Assembly: GCA_031272415.1 (NCBI GenBank) | Contig: JAISTU010000079.1 | Span: forward strand, 1 to 10,242 | Reading direction: 5' to 3' | Length of the DNA stretch: 10,242 nucleotides | From: Bacteroidales bacterium | Lineage (GTDB): Bacteria > Bacteroidota > Bacteroidia > Bacteroidales > WCHB1-69 | Part shown: piece after piece, positions 7,159 to 10,242 of the stretch | Layout: the number at the start of each line of letters is the position of its first letter | Position numbering within the stretch: the stretch's first letter is position 1 | Program-made: the position numbers and the translations under genes | Notes under the pieces: model-generated | Told to the model about the DNA's origin: nothing | The model's input: the letters and a program-made list of their open reading frames with translations, nothing else | Database searches by the model: none

Positions 7159-7773
7159 TTAAGCAATATACATATAACCAACTACCATTATACACAAAGC
7201 CAAAGAACCTAGTAAAAAAAATAGTAGAATAGAAAGTAACCCTGACAATACACTTTCATGTTCTGACATTTTAGCCATAATCATAAAAATCCCAAAACCC
7301 GATGCTACTGTCACTAAAACCAACCAAATAAAAACAATAGCACAATACTGAACTGAATGGCGGAATTTATCATATTGTATCGTTTTTTGAATATCTTTCA
7401 TGTTGTTATATGACCATAAAACTTTTTTATCATTATTTACTTGAATGATTGCCACCTCATCACAAATTTTGATAGTGTCTTCTTTAATGTCCTTTATGTA
7501 TTTGTATATAGTGTTTCTTCTTTCCTTCTCTATATATTCATATATATTGTTATTAATCACTATTTTATGTGCATATACGTCAGGTGTCCATACTGGCATA
7601 CAGCCGCCCTCATTACATACGATGTCACTAATACCTTCACACATGAGCGAATCGTATTTTGCCTGAACAATCCCTTTGTCAAGGATTTTATAAGTTCTCT
7701 CTTTACAAGCAATAAAAAGAAATCCAATGAGCATAAGTAAGATGTAATATTTGATATTCATTATCTTTTTCAT
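7159..7773 (-). CDS. putative lipoprotein with two C-terminal membrane helices, function unknown
   Basis: A 204-residue protein of no recognised family. The N-terminus (MKKIMNIKYYILLMLIGFLFIAC) is a type II signal peptide with Cys23 at a slightly atypical lipobox (FIAC). About 115 residues of presumably periplasmic sequence follow, with Cys45, Cys53 and Cys58 close together, a possible disulfide or metal site. Two hydrophobic helices (about 142-166 and 176-200) end the protein. The start overlaps the stop of the preceding gene by four bases (ATGA, 7773-7770), indicating translational coupling. A second Met at residue 5 is possible. The design repeats that of the larger upstream neighbour, suggesting the two form a complex. 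Confidence 0.85.
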   Translation of the reverse strand: MKKIMNIKYYILLMLIGFLFIACKERTYKILDKGIVQAKYDSLMCEGISDIVCNEGGCMPVWTPDVYAHKIVINNNIYEYIEKERRNTIYKYIKDIKEDTIKICDEVAIIQVNNDKKVLWSYNNMKDIQKTIQYDKFRHSVQYCAIVFIWLVLVTVASGFGIFMIMAKMSEHESVLSGLLSILLFFLLGSLALCIMVVGYMYIA

Positions 7774-9029
7774 ATACTTACATTATGATTTGGATCAACT
7801 TCTTTTAAATATTTTCTGTATGCCATTACTTGTGCAAAAACAAATATCCAACAATTTAAAAATCTAAAACAAGCAAAGCATTTAGAAAAAAGTATAAATT
7901 CTGATGTGGCAAAGGGCAGCGAAATTTTTGGCAAAAATATTATGGCAACTACCGCAATTGCTGTGGCGATATGGTCAATTAACATAGCAATCAGTAGTTG
8001 CTTTTGCCCATAACGTATGCGTCCAATTTGGTGCTGTCCAATCGTTTTGGGGTCAGGTAATTTGCTGTATTCAAGCGTCTTACGAGCATGGTGTAATGTT
8101 ATCGTTACAAATCCAACTGTGCCTATAAAACTCAAAAACGATCCGGGGAAAAAAAGGACATACACGCAAATAAGAATATAGAGTATCGCGCACAGAAGAA
8201 AGCGATGACCGTCAAGTCCTCGCATCTCTACACTGAAAAGGATAATTAACCAAAGTATTAAAAATATCCATCCGGCAGTGTCAAGATTTTCTGCATCATT
8301 CCTTTGGGACAATTCACCGGATGCTTTAATATTTGTATATTTCTCTATCAGTTTAACTTTGCCGTTTAATTTAAATACAACTTCTTGCTCAATCCAGCCA
8401 TTTTCAAGTTGTTGATAGTTCAAAAATTCCACTTCACGAAGTCCATTCTTTTTCTGTTTAATCAATTTGATAAGATATAGATTTTCTGCATCAAACCAAA
8501 CCTGATTACTTGTAGTATCTCCTTCTAAAGCACCAATTACATAAATATTTTTATCGTTGTAGTCTCTTTTATGAAATTTGCTAATATCATAAGGCAAATC
8601 TTTCCAACGTTCCATAATTTTGGAATAGGTCATATTATAAATGTCCATACTCAAAATAATAGCATCATGCGTTTCATGCGTGGCACTTATCAAAGAATCG
8701 TGTTCGTAAATAATTACAGAATCGTTGCGGCATATATATAGGTAAGAAGTATCGCCCGGTTTTGTGTAAATTACAAGATTTGACGGAAAATTGTACTCCT
8801 CATCCCAACTTTCCGAATTTACCAAAGAGTCATTTTGATAACTATCGGCAGTCTGACTAAATTTTACCTGTGTAAACCATTTGCCATAATAGCGGTTATT
8901 GATTTGTTTCATTAACGCTTCGGTAGAGACAACATTATCTTTGTCTTTGTGTCCGCAACAAGTCAATCCACCTGCCATTATTAAGCATATAATACATTTT
9001 ACGATAATTTTTATTGTTTTTTTTTGCAT
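7770..9029 (-). CDS. lipoprotein-like periplasmic domain with C-terminal multi-pass membrane region
   Basis: A 419-residue protein. The N-terminus is a signal peptide ending in GLTCCG; Cys24 or Cys25 could be lipidated, but the -1 residue is off consensus. Residues about 36-236 are a beta-rich periplasmic domain. Its later part (VWFDAENLYLIKLI, then NYQQLENGWIEQEVVFKLNG) has the strand pattern of LolA/LppX-like outer-membrane lipoprotein-sorting folds common in Bacteroidota, a fold-level resemblance only. Four or five hydrophobic helices follow (about 249-267, 276-296, 297-313, 344-366, 385-404). A lipoprotein-type leader combined with a polytopic C-terminus is unusual and would keep the protein in the inner membrane. 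It is coupled to the next gene by a 4-base overlap and preceded by a 109-base gap. Confidence 0.88.
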   Translation of the reverse strand: MQKKTIKIIVKCIICLIMAGGLTCCGHKDKDNVVSTEALMKQINNRYYGKWFTQVKFSQTADSYQNDSLVNSESWDEEYNFPSNLVIYTKPGDTSYLYICRNDSVIIYEHDSLISATHETHDAIILSMDIYNMTYSKIMERWKDLPYDISKFHKRDYNDKNIYVIGALEGDTTSNQVWFDAENLYLIKLIKQKKNGLREVEFLNYQQLENGWIEQEVVFKLNGKVKLIEKYTNIKASGELSQRNDAENLDTAGWIFLILWLIILFSVEMRGLDGHRFLLCAILYILICVYVLFFPGSFLSFIGTVGFVTITLHHARKTLEYSKLPDPKTIGQHQIGRIRYGQKQLLIAMLIDHIATAIAVVAIIFLPKISLPFATSEFILFSKCFACFRFLNCWIFVFAQVMAYRKYLKEVDPNHNVSI

Positions 9030-9138
9030 ATAATTTTTAATTTAGTAATGTTATTTGAAAATCTAAAATATCTTTCTTCTTTTTGTTTGTCTTTTTTCTT
9101 CTTCTTCTTGGTATTCTTGATAATAATTATACATAATC
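9030..9138 (-). other. 109-base gap with purine-rich tract
   Basis: Between the first and second genes. On the minus strand a near-uninterrupted purine tract (AAGAAGAAGAAGAAAAAAGA and continuing) covers about 40 bases (roughly 9070-9112). TAGATTTT at 9065-9058 is one base off the TAnnTTTG -7 consensus, but no -33 TTG lies at the right distance. No terminator hairpin is visible, so the first gene may read through into the operon. Confidence 0.35.
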
Positions 9139-10134
9139 TTACTTATTTTTTAGTTTATATTTTGGCAGTGCAGAATGCAAGGCTGATATTAGCCCTTCAT
9201 TTTCTGTAATAAGTCCTTCTTCTGTGCTTCGACCGTAATTAGGGAAAGACACCATTGCTTTAAGTGGTTTTGATTCATCTTGTATGTTTTCATAAACAAA
9301 CCATGCAAAAAAAGGTAATTCTTTCTCAATATATTCCATATTAAATTTACAGTATCTTTCTCTCAATGCTCTAATTTCCTGTTCTGTGTTTTGTTGCATT
9401 TTCGTTATCATTTCAACAACAGAATCAACAGTAATCTTTTTTAAAGATTCCATAATATGCAAATCGCAACTTGTAGATGTACATGGTGTTTGTCTATCTT
9501 TTTTGTTATGATTAGGACAAGGGGCTACTGATTTCTTGCACGCTTCGCAATGAGAGATAAGTCGTCCTTTGCTATCTAATTCTGAAACTTGTTGTTTTAT
9601 TTTTTCATCTCTCAAAATCTCCCCATAAAAATACCAATAAACGTGAACATTAGTCTCTTCAATGATTTTTTTCACTTTTTTAAAGAATTTTTTCCACTGT
9701 TTATTGTTGCTCCAAATACCATATCCCAAAGCATCAGTATATATCCAAAGTTCTTTTTGTGTATGGCTATCTTCACAAATATCTAATAAATTTTCAATGT
9801 CTTTAAAATTATTTGGGAATGGACTTATATGGCGAGTATTCATGTTATTAGCGATGCTATCTGATTTCTTAATAGATGTATCAATGTTATTAGCAATGTT
9901 ATCTAATTTCGTAATAGATGTATCAACATGATATGCCAATTTTTTCACATTAACTGCCTGTAGGGATGCTATTATAAGCGCACAAATCATAGAATATACT
10001 CCCATGTAAACACCACCATTTTTAACCTGAAATAGCATTAACAAAATTCCTCCAATTATTCCAATTGGTCCAAGTACAATGCAAGTCCCCCTAATTGGGT
10101 GTTTTTTCCATATTCTTTTTATGCTTTTTCTCAT
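9139..10134 (-). CDS. two-helix membrane protein with Cys/His-rich cytoplasmic domain, function unknown
   Basis: A 331-residue protein. A very basic N-terminus (MRKSIKRIWKKHPIRG) precedes a helical hairpin (about 17-35 and 41-61), which places both ends in the cytoplasm. A hydrophilic linker (70-98) is built from two near-identical 14-residue repeats (DTSITKLDNIANN/DTSIKKSDSIANN). The cytoplasmic domain (about 110-325) contains ELWIYTDALGYGIWS, a possible beta-strand core, and a Cys/His cluster at residues 195-226 (H195, C196, C199, C206, H209, C218, C223, H226) that could bind zinc. The end (FFAWFVYEN, then AMVSFPNYG) faintly recalls phospholipase D-like folds, but no HKD motif is present. 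It may be the first gene of the operon or a separate unit, as 109 bases follow it. Confidence 0.85.
   Translation of the reverse strand: MRKSIKRIWKKHPIRGTCIVLGPIGIIGGILLMLFQVKNGGVYMGVYSMICALIIASLQAVNVKKLAYHVDTSITKLDNIANNIDTSIKKSDSIANNMNTRHISPFPNNFKDIENLLDICEDSHTQKELWIYTDALGYGIWSNNKQWKKFFKKVKKIIEETNVHVYWYFYGEILRDEKIKQQVSELDSKGRLISHCEACKKSVAPCPNHNKKDRQTPCTSTSCDLHIMESLKKITVDSVVEMITKMQQNTEQEIRALRERYCKFNMEYIEKELPFFAWFVYENIQDESKPLKAMVSFPNYGRSTEEGLITENEGLISALHSALPKYKLKNK
9842..9925 (-). repeat. two tandem 42-base repeats in coding sequence
   Basis: Unit 9842-9883 and unit 9884-9925 are adjacent and differ at 4 of 42 positions. They encode consecutive 14-residue units of the linker that joins the membrane hairpin to the cytoplasmic domain. 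The high identity points to a recent in-frame duplication. Confidence 0.9.
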
Positions 10135-10160
10135 TTTTATAATAATTTTCTCTATTTTTG

Positions 10161-10168
10161 CAAATTTA
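10161..10168 (-). promoter_or_regulatory. candidate Bacteroidota -7 box (TAAATTTG)
   Basis: The minus strand reads TAAATTTG, a full match to the Bacteroidota TAnnTTTG consensus, 26 bases before the ATG of the two-helix membrane protein. The expected leader would be about 20 bases. No convincing -33 TTG lies at the usual spacing of about 19 bases, so the call rests on one box and on its position. Confidence 0.45.
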
Positions 10169-10200
10169 TTTTACACAATCTACTGTTTTGTTGGAAACAT

Positions 10201-10242
10201 TCATTGTCCAGGATGAAAAGGATCCAAGTACAGAATTACCCA
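10201..10242 (-). other. possible C-terminal tail of an upstream minus-strand gene
   Basis: From the right edge the minus strand is open for 13 codons (WVILYLDPFHPGQ) and ends in TGA at 10203-10201. This would place an upstream gene's stop about 65 bases before the first ATG. On the plus strand an ATG at 10213 also opens (MKRIQVQNYP), and another plus frame is open from 10146. The stretch is too short to choose between them. Confidence 0.2.

Noticed and set aside
9139..10134. Phospholipase D-type nuclease call for the two-helix membrane protein
   Set aside because: The C-terminal strand pattern is faintly similar, but there is no HxKxxxxD motif, so an enzymatic call is unsupported.
1..10242. 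CRISPR array, tRNA, rRNA, transposase or integrase genes
   Set aside because: No regularly spaced repeats, no RNA-gene signatures and no recombinase motifs were seen on either strand; the only tandem repeats are in-frame coding duplications.

Overview
The window looks like Bacteroidota (Bacteroidetes, probably Bacteroidales) chromosomal DNA. It is AT-rich, start codons are preceded by A/T-rich leaders rather than Shine-Dalgarno sequences, a TAnnTTTG-type -7 box lies ahead of the first gene, and the protein families are ones common in that phylum. All seven convincing genes lie on the minus strand and read from right to left. Most gaps are short, so at least six of the genes probably form one operon.

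In transcription order the layout is: (1) 10134-9139, a two-helix membrane protein with a cytoplasmic domain carrying a Cys/His cluster. (2) 9029-7770, a lipoprotein-like periplasmic domain with a C-terminal multi-helix membrane block. (3) 7773-7159, a smaller protein of the same design, overlapping the previous gene by 4 bases. (4) 7139-5526, a J-like N-terminus without HPD, a helical middle, a split zinc ribbon and four membrane helices. (5) 5512-4631, a single-pass membrane coiled-coil protein whose cytoplasmic end resembles the GrpE nucleotide-exchange domain. (6) 4597-2069, an 842-residue divergent Hsp70. (7) 1967-171, a fusion of a Ser/Thr-kinase-like domain with an AAA+ ATPase domain. 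The right end (10135-10242) holds a candidate promoter and perhaps the tail of an upstream gene. The left end (1-170) holds repeat-like intergenic sequence.

The main observation is that genes 4-6 look like the three parts of an Hsp70 cycle: a J-like protein, a GrpE-like exchange factor and an Hsp70. Here the first two are anchored in the inner membrane with their chaperone-like domains in the cytoplasm. The kinase-AAA protein and two membrane proteins with periplasmic domains are encoded beside them. My inference is a dedicated membrane-tethered chaperone machine, possibly coupled to sensing or remodelling at the envelope. No substrate can be read from the sequence. The kinase-AAA protein carries non-consensus residues at both catalytic acidic positions (HNE instead of HRD, and NE instead of DE in Walker B), so it may be regulatory rather than enzymatic. 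The GrpE-like assignment rests on motif-level reading and needs structural or profile confirmation.
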